Shown here: positions 20,807 through 31,218 of the stretch, piece by piece | Position numbering within the stretch: the stretch's first letter is position 1 | Layout: each line of letters opens with the position of its first letter | Assembly (NCBI RefSeq): GCF_000090795.2 | Contig: NW_003546591.1 | Span: forward strand, 28,201 to 69,188 | Direction of reading: 5' to 3' | Length of the DNA: 40,988 bases | Source of the DNA: Amphimedon queenslandica | Taxonomy: Eukaryota > Porifera > Demospongiae > Haplosclerida > Niphatidae | Program-made: the position numbers and the translations under genes | Notes under the pieces: model-generated | What the model was told of the DNA's origin: nothing | Seen by the model: the letters and a program-made list of their open reading frames with translations, nothing else | The model's database searches: none

Positions 20807-21707
20807 TTCTTCTTGTTGCTAGCGATGTTCATGTTACAGTGATAGTTCCTCATATTGTTATATTGTTATGAATGTTATTGTTTGTGTTTATTTATACATT
20901 TTCACATGCTTTGAATATGCTGCTGACTTTCAGTTGAATAACATACCATAAATACTTAATGAATAACTCAAAGCAGTGTCGTTTGTAGCACTTTGGTTGG
21001 TTAAAATTTAGGGACATTATTACTTGAATAAGATAATACTAAAGCTGCACAGGGGTAGATATATTTCCTGTGGAAAATATTTCATAAAAATCACCTTTCA
21101 ACCTATTCACAAGAAAAAAATGTTTGCATTTTTCTTCTACTGACCATTATTAGTATGATAAAAAATAATTTTTATTAAATATTTTCAGGAATTTTTTAAA
21201 ACTGTGGAAGTAGCGAAATTAAATCCCCATAAAATATACCCCCTATATGGTATACCAGTATATATCATATGACATTTGTATGAGTACTGGGTGATTGAAT
21301 GAATGAACAGTATATGTTTAGCATTAGCAATGTTAGGTGTATGTTGTGTAAATCTACGTTATAAACTTTTGGTTTAATGTCAAATAAAGTAATTACTCTT
21401 CCATAAACTGTCATTTACAAATTAATGTCCTTTAGCTTCATTTGTTTATCATAGGCAGTTGCTTTATTAATCATGTAGTGAACGATTTATAATTGATGCT
21501 CAGGCACAATGTCTGAATCATAGATCCTTAATTCCTATAATAATTATGCTTACCTAGCTAGATAAACATTACATTCCTGACAGCGATTATTTTTGTTTTG
21601 TGTTTATCTAAGTTAAAGTATCTAAAACTTGTATGTTCTGTAATTTCTAAATCAACTCAATATTTCTATGTATGGTACATTAATAGTTTTTGTTATAATG
21701 TGTAATG
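20807..21707. other. Long spacer 1 of the ML higher-order repeat
   Basis: No coding exon seen. Homologous to spacers 24353-25448 and 28451-29203; shared phrases include 'gatgctcaggca' (about 21497, 25189 and 28946), 'gtaaaataaact'-like motifs and 'aagttaaagtatct'. It occurs upstream of each MMN-type gene and downstream of each MSV-type gene, so it marks the boundary of the three-gene unit. Confidence 0.65.
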
Positions 21708-22439
21708 TCAATTTATATCAACTTCTGTCATTCCACAAAATATTTCATCATCATTCTCATCATAAGCCAAAGCTTTTAAATAATACTTGCCCTATGAATT
21801 AAAATTATTAATAATCATGAATTGATTATATACACTGTGTTTGTTACTGACTGGCCAGAGAAGTGATGGAGTTGTATTCTTAAATTTTCCATGATATACT
21901 CCAGGCTTCATTGGGCAGTATTCACCAGTAGAGAAGACAATCATGTCACAGAGATTATACTTAACATCCACAAAAGTAAGGTTTGTATAATTTTTGAATG
22001 GATGTGTTATAGTTACATGCAACATGCCCCCTTGCAACTTCTTTTCTAAAAAATAAAGTTATTATGTTTAATACGTTACCTTTTGAAATACATGTACATG
22101 TATCTTCATTACTTAAATTTATGACTCCTTGGACACCATAGCTCTGTCCTCGTTTAATTGTTGTGTTGAATGATAAATTAGTTATGATAACAAAATCATG
22201 AGTAATAGCTTTTATGAGTGTAAGAGAATTAATTAATCAAGTATTACTGAACTTACAACAATCTGTGAATCCTTTATTACCAGTAGGGTCTTGTTGTTGG
22301 TAGTATATATAATTGAAACAGGTATATTATCCATTAGTATAGTAGTCAGTATCTTACCATTGTAGTAATTGTTAGTAGATCCAGTCGATGTTGGTAGACT
22401 AGGTATAACTGTTAGGATGATCAGTAGGAGAACACTCAT
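21708..22439 (-). CDS. ML3: ML-domain lipid-recognition protein, 5 exons (MSV type, body B)
   Basis: Exons 22358-22439, 22257-22289, 22113-22208, 21852-22045 and 21708-21791; phases 1-1-1-0. The product is 162 aa: signal peptide MSVLLLIILTVIPSLP, then DPTGNKGFTDC, a shorter exon 3 than body A (three codons fewer), KKLQGGMLHVTITH, YNLCDMIV, EYCPMKPG, SLLWP, and final exon GKYYLKALAY...EIFCGMTEVD. Exon 4 uses a GTCAGT donor rather than the GTAAGT/C of body A. Four ML cysteines are present. Intact by inspection. Body B differs consistently from body A in exons 3-5, so the two subfamilies may bind different ligands (inference). Confidence 0.78.
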
Positions 22440-22601
22440 CTTCTGTCTATTCTTAGTATTCTATCATAAACTTTAACAACTGTTCCAGGTCTGTGTATAT
22501 TTCCTGTCTTTCAGTTAAAATAACATTAATTAATGAATGGATCTACTGTTATTAAATGACTAATATTATTTTTAAGCAGCTAATTATTACAAAAATTAAT
22601 G

Positions 22602-23326
22602 TCATTTTATATCAACTTCCATCATTCCACAAAATATTTCATCATCATTCTGATCATAAGCCAAAGCTTTTAAATGATACTTGCCCTATAAATTAAAATA
22701 ATTAATAATTATGCATTAATTATACACTGTGTCTGTTACTGACCGGCCAGTAAAGTGATGGAATTCTATTCTCAAATTTTCCATAATGATATATTCCAGG
22801 CTTCAGTGGGCAGTACATACCAGTAATAGAGACAACCATGTCACAGAGATTATACTTAGCATCCACAAAAGTAAGGTTTATGTAATTTTTGTATTGATGT
22901 GTTACGATTATATGCACTATACCCCCTTGCAGTTTCTTTTCTAAAAAAATGTTGTGTTTAATATGTTACCTTTTGAAATACATGTACATGTATCTTCATT
23001 ACTTAAATTCATGACTCCAGCTTGGACATCATAACTCTGTCCTCGTTTAATTGTTTTGTTGAATGATACATTAGTTATGATAACAAAATCATGAGTAATA
23101 GCTTTATGCATGTAAGAAAATTAATTAATCAAGTACTACTTAACTTACAACAATCTGTGTATGATCCTTTATTGCCAGTAGGTTCTTGTTGTTGATAGTA
23201 TATTGAAACAGGTATATTATCCATTAGTATAGTAGTCATTATCTTACCATTGTAGTAATTGTTAGTAGATCCAGTCAATGTAGATACTACTAGTACAACT
23301 GATAGAAGTAACAGTAGAAAACTCAT
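22602..23326 (-). CDS. ML4: ML-domain lipid-recognition protein, 5 exons (MSF type, body B)
   Basis: Exons 23248-23326, 23149-23184, 23003-23101, 22744-22940 and 22602-22685; phases 1-1-1-0; 164 aa. The signal peptide MSFLLLLLSVVLVVSTLTG is of the ML1/ML7 type, but the body is type B: GIVHIIVTHQYKNY, YNLCDMVV, MYCPLKPG, YWP, GKYHLKALAY, IFCGMMEVDIK. It has small in-frame additions: one codon in exon 2 (KGSYTDC), one in exon 3 and one in exon 4 (HYGKFEN). Exon 4 ends with CCG before GTCAGT. The combination of first-exon type and body type indicates a past exchange. No lesion is seen. Confidence 0.78.
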
Positions 23327-23631
23327 CTCCTTTCTCTGCTGTTAGTGATGTATGATAAAGCGATTGCACTACTCAAGTAATATTTGTTTATGATGTTATG
23401 ACTGTTTAGTGTAATATATGTTTTGCACATGCTTCACCTTCTGCTGTCATTTAGTTAAAATAGCACTTTAAGTGTATCTATTAGCCACATGTTTAATGAT
23501 TCAGCAATACATCTATATTCTTCCTTGCTTATATGAATAGATCTACTGTTTTTAAATAACTAGACATTATATTTAAGCTGCTAATTTATATTTCTAATCA
23601 CAAAAATTAATGTTAAATTATTAGGAGTTAC

Positions 23632-24352
23632 TCATTTCTCAACATTAACTTCTGTCATTGCACAGAATAGTTCAACATTATCTCCATTATAGCCAATAAT
23701 TTTGAAAATATACTTGCCCTATTAATTAGAATAACAAATTTGTAATGTCTCATATGCTGTAGATCTATTTGTTGCTTACTGGCCACAGAAATGAAGGAAT
23801 TATGTCCTTATATATTCCATGGTATATTCCAGGTTTCAAGGGACAGTACTTGCCAGTCACAAAGACACTAATGTCACAGAGATTATACTTTGAATCCTCA
23901 AAAGTAAGATTAACGTAGTTCTTGAATTGATGTGTTATTGTGCTATGCATAATGCCCCATTTGAGTTCCTTTTCTAACAAAAAATATTAAACTAACATTA
24001 GTAATAGTTGTCTATGTTACTTATATTAGCGATTCCTTTGAAGTAATATTTATGTCCTGGTTTAATTGTTTGCCCAAATATATTTGATGATACATTAGTT
24101 ATGGTAACAAAATCATTAGTAATAGCTTATGTATAAGAGAATTAATCAATAGTGTATTACTGAACTTACAACAATCTGTGACTCCTTTATTATCAGTAGG
24201 TTCTTATTGTTGATAGTATATATAATTCAAACAGGTATATTATCCATTAGTATAGTAGTAAGTATCTTACCATTGTAGTAATTGTTAGTAGATCCAGTCA
24301 ATGTAGATACTACTAGTACAACTGATAGGATCATCAATAAGACATTCATCAT
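23632..24352 (-). CDS. ML5: ML-domain lipid-recognition protein, 5 exons (MMN type, body A)
   Basis: Exons 24271-24352, 24170-24202, 24021-24125, 23780-23973 and 23632-23718; phases 1-1-1-0; 166 aa. The signal peptide MMNVLLMILSVVLVVSTLTG is followed by EPTDNKGVTDC, the exon-3 A-type strand (NIFGQTIKPGHKYYFKGI), WGIMHSTITHQFKNYV, YNLCDISV, KYCPLKPG, SFLWP, and GKYIFKI...ELFCAMTEVNVEK. The exon-4 donor is GTAAGC, still a GT donor. All exons are open and the four cysteines are kept. It is separated from ML6 by a ~1.1-kb spacer that probably carries its promoter. Confidence 0.8.
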
Positions 24353-25448
24353 TTCGTCTCAAGTTGTTGCTAGTAATGATTTGTTACAGTGGTAGTACCT
24401 ATAAGTCCTCTCATATTGTTATAATTATTGTTATTGAATGTTATCAATTGTGTTTGTTTTATAAATTGTCACACGCTTTGAATATGCTGCTGACTTTTAG
24501 TTGAATAACATACAATAAATACTTTATGGCTTATCTCAAAGCAATGCCTTTGGTTAGCACTTTGGTTGGTTAAAATGTAGGGATGCATTATTTGAATAAA
24601 TTATACACTAAAATTATACAAGCATCTATATTATGCTAGTATATATCATATGGCATTAGTGTGGGTAGTTCTGGATTGAATGATCAGTATATGGCTAGCA
24701 TTAGCAGTCCCTTTGATGTTAGGTGTTGGTTGTGTAAATATACTGTACTCGCCCCAATTAACGCACCTCTTGATAAATAGTTCATATGTGGCAAAATATG
24801 AGGACATCAATATGTAAGAAAAAAAAGTGGAGTTACTAGTAACTTTGGTCACTTTGACTACTCTACATATTGTGACTTATGGGTATAGATCTACATGAAT
24901 AACTTATATACTAAAGTTATACAAGCATCGATATTGTGCTAGTATATATCATATGGCATTCGTGTGGGTAGTTCTGGATTAAATGATCAGTATATGGTTA
25001 GCATTAGCAATCCCTTTTATGTTATGTGTTAGTTGTGTAAGTATACTTTATGTACTTTCAGTTTAATGTAAAATAAACTAATTACTCATTATCTTCCTTA
25101 TACCGTCATTTACAAATTAATTTCCTTTAGCTTTATTTGTTCATTTTTGGTCATTGCTTTATTTATAGTGCAGTAAGTGATTTATAATTGATGCTCAGGC
25201 ACAGTATCTGAATATAATGTCAGGCTTATGTGTGCCACATGTATCCATAGTCATAAATCCTTAGTTCCTATTATAATGCTTAACTTTGATCTCTATATAG
25301 CTAAATAAACATTACTTTCCTGACAGTGATTTTTTTTGTTGGTGTAACTAAGTTAAAGTATCTAAAACTTGTATGTTCTGTATTTTCTAACTCAATTTTA
25401 GTATTTCTATGTATGGTAAACTAACAGTTTTTGTTATAATGTGTAATG
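24353..25448. other. Long spacer 2 of the ML higher-order repeat, with an internal duplication
   Basis: Homologous to spacers 1 and 3 but longer. A ~137-bp stretch is present twice (about 24604-24740 and 24908-25043; 'tgctagtatatatcatatgg'), separated by unrelated DNA that includes a diverged relative of the ~177-bp satellite (about 24776-24845, 'gaggacatcaatatgtaag'). A 68-aa minus frame at 24646-24852 covers this and shows no family features. No gene is seen. Confidence 0.6.
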
Positions 25449-26178
25449 TCATTTTATGTCAACTTTCATCGTTCCACAATATATTTCATCATCACTCTCA
25501 TCATAAGCCAAAGCTTTAAAATGATACTTGCCCTAGGAGTTAAAATATTTGGTAATTATAAATTAATCATAGACTGTGTTTTGTTATTACTGACTGGCCA
25601 GTAAAGTGATGGAGTTGTATTCTCAAATTTTCCATGATATACTCCAGGCTTCAGTGGGCAGTATTCACCAGTAAAGAAGACTATCATGTCACAGAGATTA
25701 TACTTAGCATCCACAAAAGTAATGTTTATGTAATTTTTGAATGGATGTGTTATTGTTACATGCAATATGCCCCCTTGCAATTTCTTTTCTAAAAAATAAA
25801 GTTATTATGTTTAATATGTTACCTTTTGAAATACATGTACAAGTATCTTCATTACTTAAATTTATGACTCCTTGAATATCATAGCTCTGTCCTCGTTTAA
25901 TTGTTGTGTTAAATGATACATCAGTCGTGATAACAAAGTCATGAGTAATAGCTTTTATGCATGTAAGAGAATTAATCAAGTATTACTGAACTTACAACAA
26001 TCTGTGAATCCTTTATTACCAGTAGGTTCTTGTTGTTGATAGCATATATAATTCGAAAAGGTATATTATCCATTAGTATAATAGTCAGTATCTTACCATT
26101 GTAGTAATTGTTAGTAGATCCAGTCAATATTGGTAAACTAGGTATAACTGTTAGGATAATCAGTAGGAGAGCACTCAT
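25449..26178 (-). CDS. ML6: ML-domain lipid-recognition protein, 5 exons (MSV type, body B)
   Basis: Exons 26097-26178, 25996-26028, 25856-25951, 25595-25788 and 25449-25532; phases 1-1-1-0; 162 aa. Signal peptide MSALLLIILTVIPSLPILTG, then EPTGNKGFTDC, SITHDFVITTD, RGQSYDIQGVINL, KKLQGGILHVTITH, YNLCDMIV, EYCPLKPG, SLYWP, GKYHFKALAY and IYCGTMKVD at the end. It is very close to ML3 and ML9 in every exon. Intact by inspection. Confidence 0.78.
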
Positions 26179-26415
26179 CTTCTTCCTATTCTATAATAAG
26201 CTTTTGCAACTGTTGCAGGTCTATGTACATTTCCTATTTTTCAGTTAAAATAACATTAATTTTGAATATGGACTATCTACATGACTAATTTGAAGTGGGG
26301 TAAATCCTATTTAGTAACACGGTAGCGTTACTAATATTAATGTAATAGTTTGTGTAATGCATGACTTGCATCATTATAATAAATAATAATGAAGCTTCTA
26401 CAATGAATGATATTA

Positions 26416-27414
26416 TTATTGTTGTATAGTAAGTTCAACCATTCCACAACATATTTCATCACTATTAACGTTAGATGCAACAACTTTTAGACTGTACTTT
26501 CCCTGTAAATTAGAATAACTTATATTTAGTAATTATGTTTTTACTGACTGGCCAGAGAGCCGCTTTTGGAATTGTATCATTATATAGTCCATGATATATT
26601 CCAGGTTTCAATGGGCAGTATACACCAGTGGTACTGACTAAAACTATCATATCACAAAGATTATACATTGAATCCAAAGAAGTAATACATGTATTTATAT
26701 AATTTTTATATTGATTTGTCATTGTTACATGCAGTGTCCCCCATTTTAATTCTTTCTCTGAATGACAAAAATAATGTTAATTTGATATCATTAGTTATAT
26801 TTGTAAGATTTGCAACAATTAGGAGAACTTAGGTTAACAATGAACTCAATTGATTAAATGAAAGAGAGAAAGAGAGAAAGAAAGAGAGAAAGAGAGACTA
26901 GAGTCTAGAGAGTAAGAATCATAATGTCTCAAAACCACAACAACCTCACATTTATACCACACAAATAACTTGAATAAACATTCATAAACACATATTAATA
27001 AACTAAGTTAATAAATAGCTATTAATAATCACCTATTAATAATGCACATAATACAATAATAATACATCTCACAATATTTTCATTACTTAAATTCATGACT
27101 CCTGTGATAATGTAATTATCTCCCAGTTTCATTGCTTTTACAGATGCAAGTGATGATATATTTGTTATTCCAATAAATGCATGAGAAGCAGTAGTTTTAT
27201 GCGTTTGTTAAAAAGTAAAAGGATATTTTTGTGTCATGATGGACTAATGTAAATGATCCTGTTGGTTCTTGTTGTTGGTAGTATATATAATTGAAACAGG
27301 TATATTATCCATTAGTATAGTAGTCAGTATCTTACCATTGTAGTAATTGTTAGTAGATCCAGTCAATGTAGCTACTACTAGTACAACTGATAGAAGTAAC
27401 AGTAGAAAACTCAT
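26416..27414 (-). pseudogene. ML7: divergent ML-domain copy, probably non-functional (MSF type, body C)
   Basis: Exon 1 (27336-27414) and the start of exon 2 (up to 27267, EPTG) are almost identical to other copies. Exon 2 then loses the TDC cysteine and its GTAAGT donor. The exon-3-like stretch (27087 to about 27175; GITNISSLA-like region) has AC where the other copies have the acceptor AG before exon 3. Exon 4 (26549-26757) and exon 5 (26416-26502) are open and still ML-like: KELKWGTLHVTMTNQYKNY, YNLCDMIV, VYCPLKPG, ALWP, GKYSLKVVAS, EICCGMVEL. Exon 4 has a five-codon net insertion and extra cysteine. Intron 3 is ~329 bp against about 50-70 bp elsewhere and holds a GAAAGA microsatellite. 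It may be a chimera of a recent 5' end and an old 3' body. Alternative splicing into a functional protein cannot be excluded. Confidence 0.6.
26860..26900 (+). repeat. GAAAGA/GAGA microsatellite in intron 3 of ML7
   Basis: Imperfect (GAAA)(GAGA) purine run on the plus strand, followed by the short palindromic stretch 'gactagagtctagag'. It accounts for part of the expanded intron. Confidence 0.75.
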
Positions 27415-27724
27415 CTTCCTTCTTTGCTGTTAGTGATGTGTGATGAAGTAATTGCACCACTCAAATTATATTTGTTTATGATGTTATAACTGTTTAGTAT
27501 AATACCGGTATACGTTTTGCACATGCTTCACCTTCTACTGTCACTTAGTTAAAATATCACTTTAAGTGTATCTATGTAGCCGCATGTTTAATGATTCAGC
27601 AATACATCTATATCCTTCCTTGCTTTAATGAATAGATCTACTGTTATTATATAACTAATATTATATTTAAGCAGCTAATTCATATTTTTAGTCACAAAAT
27701 TTATGTTGAATAATTAGGAGTTAC

Positions 27725-28450
27725 TCATTTCTCAGCATTAACTTCTGTCATTGCACAGAATAGTTCAACATTATCTTCATTATAGCCAATAATTTTGAAA
27801 ATATACTTGCCCTATTATTAGAATAACAAATTTTGCAATGTATCATAAGCTGTAGATCTATGTATTTTTTACTTACTGGCCACAGAACTGAAGGAATTGT
27901 GTCTTTATATATTCCATGGTATAATCCAGGTTTCAACGGACAATACTTGCCAGTTACAGAGACGCTAATGTCACAGAGATTATAGTTTGAATCTTCAAAA
28001 GTGAGATTAACATAATTTTTAAACTGATGTGTTATTTTGGCATTCATAATGCCCCATTTGAATTCCTTTTCTATCAAGTAAAACATTAAATGATATTTGT
28101 AGTAATTGTCTTTGTTACTTAAAGTTATGATTCCTTTGAAGTAAACTTTATGTCCTGGTTTCATTGTTTGCCCAAATATATTTGATGATACATTAGTTAT
28201 TGTAACATAATCATTAGTAATAGCTTATGTATGAGAGAATTAATCAATAGTGTTTTACTGAACTTACAACAATCTGTCAATCCTTTATTACCAACAGGTT
28301 CTTGTTGTTGATAGTATATATAATTGAAACAGGTATATTATCCATTAGTATAGTAGTCAGTATCTTACCATTGTAGTAATTGTTAGTAGATCCAGTCAAT
28401 GTAGATACTACTAGTACAACTGATAGGATTATCAATAGGATGTTCATCAT
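27725..28450 (-). CDS. ML8: ML-domain lipid-recognition protein, 5 exons (MMN type, body A)
   Basis: Exons 28369-28450, 28268-28300, 28119-28223, 27877-28070 and 27725-27811; phases 1-1-1-0; 166 aa. Signal peptide MMNILLIILSVVLVVSTLTG, EPVGNKGLTDC, exon 3 with QTMKPGHKVYFKGIITL, KEFKWGIMNAKITHQFKNYV, YNLCDISV, KYCPLKPG, SVLWP, GKYIFKI...ELFCAMTEVN. The 48-bp intron 3 lacks an in-frame stop, so a retained-intron reading of exons 3-4 is open here. That is a shadow, because the GTAACA donor and AG acceptor match the other copies. An in-frame ATG at 28507 would add 19 residues before the signal peptide; I prefer 28450 by comparison with ML2 and ML5. Confidence 0.8.
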
Positions 28451-29203
28451 TCTTCTTGTTGCTAGTGATGTATGTGTTACAGTGATAGTGCCTATATATC
28501 CCCTCATATTGTTATATTGTTATTGAATGTTATTGCTTGTGTTTATTTTATGCATTGTCTCATGTTTTGAATATGCTGCTGACTTTTAGTTGAATAACAC
28601 ACAATAAATTACTTTATGACTTGACTGAAAACAATGTTTTCAATAGCACTTATTACTTAAATAACTTATAGTACTAAAGCTATACATTATGCTAATATAC
28701 ATCATATATGGCATTTGTGTGGGCACTGAGTGATGGAACGATCAGTATATGGTTAGAATTAGCAATCCCTTTGATTATAAGTGTTGGTTATGTTATTTAC
28801 TTTATGTACTTTTTGTCTAATGTAAAATAAACTTATTATACTCTTTATCCTCCATAAACTGTCACTTACAAATTAATGTCCTTTAACTTCATTTGTTTAT
28901 CATAGGCAGTTGCTTTATTAATCATGTAGTGAACGATTTATTATTGATGCTCAGGCATAATGTCTGAATGTAGATTCAGGCTCATGTGTGTACAAGTGTC
29001 CATAGTCATAGTTAATTCCTATAATAATGTTTGCTTACCTTTGTTCTCTATATAGCTAGATAAACATTACTTTCCTGATGGTGATTATTTTTGTTCTGTG
29101 TATCTAAGTTAAAGTATCTTAAACTTGTATGTTCCATAATTTCTAAATCAACTCAATATTTCTATGTATAGTACATTAACAGTTTTTATTATGATGCATA
29201 ATC
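28451..29203. other. Long spacer 3 of the ML higher-order repeat
   Basis: Third, shortest member of the homologous spacers. No coding exon is seen. It probably includes the promoter of ML8 and the 3' flank of ML9. Confidence 0.6.
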
Positions 29204-29950
29204 TCATTTTTTTATATCAACTTCTATCATTCCACAATATATTTCATCATCATTCTCATCATAAGCCAAAGCTTTAAAATGATACTTGCCCTATAAGTTA
29301 AAATAGTTGTTTATTATAAATTAATCATAAACTGTGTTTTGTTATTACTGACTGGCCAGTAAAGTGATGGAATTGTATTCTCAAATTTTCCATGATATAT
29401 TCCAGGTTTTAGAGGACAGTATTCACCAATGAAGGAGACAATCATGTCACAGAGGTTATACTTAGCATCCACAAAAGTAAGGTTTATGTAATTTTTGAAT
29501 GGATGTGTTACGATTATATGTAATATGCCCCCTTGCAATTTCTTTTCTGAAAAATAAAATTATTATATTTAATATGTTACCTTTTGAAATACATGTACAT
29601 GTATCTTCATTACTTATATTTATGACTCCTTGAATATCATAGCTCTGTCTTTGTTTAATTGGTGTGTTGAATGCAGAAGATGATATATTAGTTATGTTAC
29701 CAAAATCATGAGTAATAGCTTTTACATGTATGTATGTCAGAGAATTAATCAATAATGCATTACTGAACTTACAACAATCTGTGTATGATCCTTTATTATC
29801 AGTAGGTTCTTGTTGTTGATATAGTGCATATAATTCAAATAGGTATATAAATCTAGTCATTGTCTTACCATTGTAGTAATTGTTAGTAGATCCAGTCAAT
29901 GTTGGTAGACTAGGTATAACTGTTAGGATTATCAGTAGGAGAACACTCAT
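29204..29950 (-). CDS. ML9: ML-domain lipid-recognition protein, 5 exons (MSV type, body B)
   Basis: Exons 29869-29950, 29773-29808, 29614-29718, 29353-29546 and 29204-29290; phases 1-1-1-0; 167 aa. Signal peptide MSVLLLIILTVIPSLPTLTG, EPTDNKGSYTDC, exon 3 with three extra codons relative to ML3 and ML6, QRQSYDIQGVINI, KKLQGGILHIIVTH, YNLCDMIV, EYCPLKPG, SLYWP, GKYHFKALAY, IYCGMIEVDIKK. Intact by inspection and the closest relative of ML6. Intron 1 is shorter than in the paralogues (60 bp). Confidence 0.78.
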
Positions 29951-30130
29951 CTTCTTTCTATTCTTAGTATTCTATACTAAACTTTAGCAACTGTTCCAGG
30001 TCTGTGTATATTTCCTGTCTTTCAGTTAAAATAACATTAATTAATGATTGGATCTACTGTTATTGATAACTAATATTATTTTTAAGCAGCTAATTATCAC
30101 GAAAATTAATGTTAAATAATTAGGAGTTAC

Positions 30131-30388
30131 TCATTTCTCAACATTAACTTCTGTCATTGCACAGAATACTTCAACATTATCTTCATTATAGCCATAAATT
30201 TTGAAAATATACTTGCCCTATTAATTAGAATAACAAATATTCTATGCATCAAAAATTACTTACTGGCCACAGAAATGAAGGAATTGTGTCCTTATATATT
30301 CCATGATATATTCCAGGTTTCAAGGGACAGTACTTGCCAGTCACAAAGACACTAATGTCACAGAGATTATACTTTGCATCTTCAAAAT
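30131..30388 (-). pseudogene. ML10: truncated ML-domain gene (exon 5 and the 3' part of exon 4 only)
   Basis: Exon 5 (30131-30217) and the exon-4 donor side (from 30264) are of body type A: GKYIFKI...CAMTEVNVEK, SFLWP, KYCPLKPG, YNLCDISV. Homology stops near 30388, inside exon 4 ('gcatcttcaaaa'), and unrelated DNA follows. The signal peptide, exons 1-3 and about one third of exon 4 are missing. It sits at the slot where an MSF-type gene would be expected in the period-three order. It is a dead remnant at the array edge. Confidence 0.8.
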
Positions 30389-31218
30389 TGGAGTTTAAGC
30401 ACCTAGGTTAAACGAAGTTAATATCCATGAACTGATTGCCACATGGCTAGGGTTGGTCTGCAGGCGTGGCTTTGCTGTTAGCACATTGCGTTGCTTTTGT
30501 TGCAATCACACTGCTGGCTGCTGGCTGCTCTGAGTATTATTGGCTGCTGGCTGCTCTGAGTATTAGTGGCTGCTGGCTGCTCTGAGTATTAGTGGCTGCT
30601 GGCTATTCTGAGTATTATTGGCTGCTGGCTGCTCTGTGTGTTATTGTTTCTCTGTCTCTCCCTTCAATCTCTCCCTCCCTCCCTCCCTCTATTATATGTT
30701 TGTGTGTATTATTATTGTATTCTCCGCCTGTGAGGCGTGAAGGCAGGGTCTTTGACCCACACTCCCCCTAATTCATTATTTTGTATCTTCTGTTGCTGCA
30801 AGCCTTAATGCTCACAAAGGCTCGCATGGTGGGTAATTGCCTGACCCGAGTTGCATAGGTAATGCAGCATACCTATTTATCTCAAGCAGCTGATTGTGCC
30901 ACAGCTATGGTCCGTCCAAATCCTAGTAATAGGAGTTAGTTTGCTTCTAGGGTGTAGGTTAGGTTCTAGGAGTAGGCCGTAGGATACATTGTTAGGTTTA
31001 GGTCCTAGGGACTGGGCGGACCAATTTGCTGTGTGGAGGCGGACCCCATGCTCGGGGGAAATGCAGCTCTGCTAGCCTCGGGTTCAGTTTGACCACCATT
31101 TATTTGTGTTGCAAGCTTAGGGGGTGTGGCCCATACGAAAGTTACCAACCCTACCTTCTTTCTACCCTTTGGTAGTTTGTAAGGTTTATATATATTTTTG
31201 AGCTTCATAGGATATTAA
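30389..31218. other. Junction block between the ML and 7TM arrays; GC-richer, possible mobile element
   Basis: Unlike anything else in the window. It holds a 26-bp minisatellite, a CT-rich tract (about 30650-30690), and mixed-composition sequence such as 'ccgcctgtgaggcgtgaagg' and 'tgggcggaccaatttgctg'. ML10 is cut at its left edge and G1 at its right edge, so the block replaced or was inserted between the ends of both families. No long frame is convincing; a 67-aa minus frame at 31005-31208 has no family features. It may be the end of a LINE-like or other transposon, but no target duplication can be tested because the flanks are different genes. Confidence 0.5.
30515..30644 (+). repeat. 26-bp minisatellite, five copies
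   Basis: Five contiguous units start at 30515, 30541, 30567, 30593 and 30619, with consensus tggctgctggctgctctgag plus tattak. Three are near perfect and the last two carry a few changes. It lies in the junction block. Confidence 0.92.

Noticed and set aside
27748..28164. A 138-aa minus-strand open frame as a single-exon gene
   Set aside because: It reads through introns 3 and 4 of ML8. Comparison with all paralogues shows GT-AG introns at these points, so it is a retained-intron shadow.
29462..29950. A 162-aa minus-strand open frame as a single-exon gene
   Set aside because: It covers exons 1-3 of ML9 and part of exon 4 in the wrong frame, with intron 1, intron 2 and intron 3 read through. 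The spliced model matches the other copies and the ML fold.
30515..30644. Tandem 26-bp repeats as a CRISPR array
   Set aside because: Units are contiguous with no unique spacers, in a eukaryotic context; it is a minisatellite.
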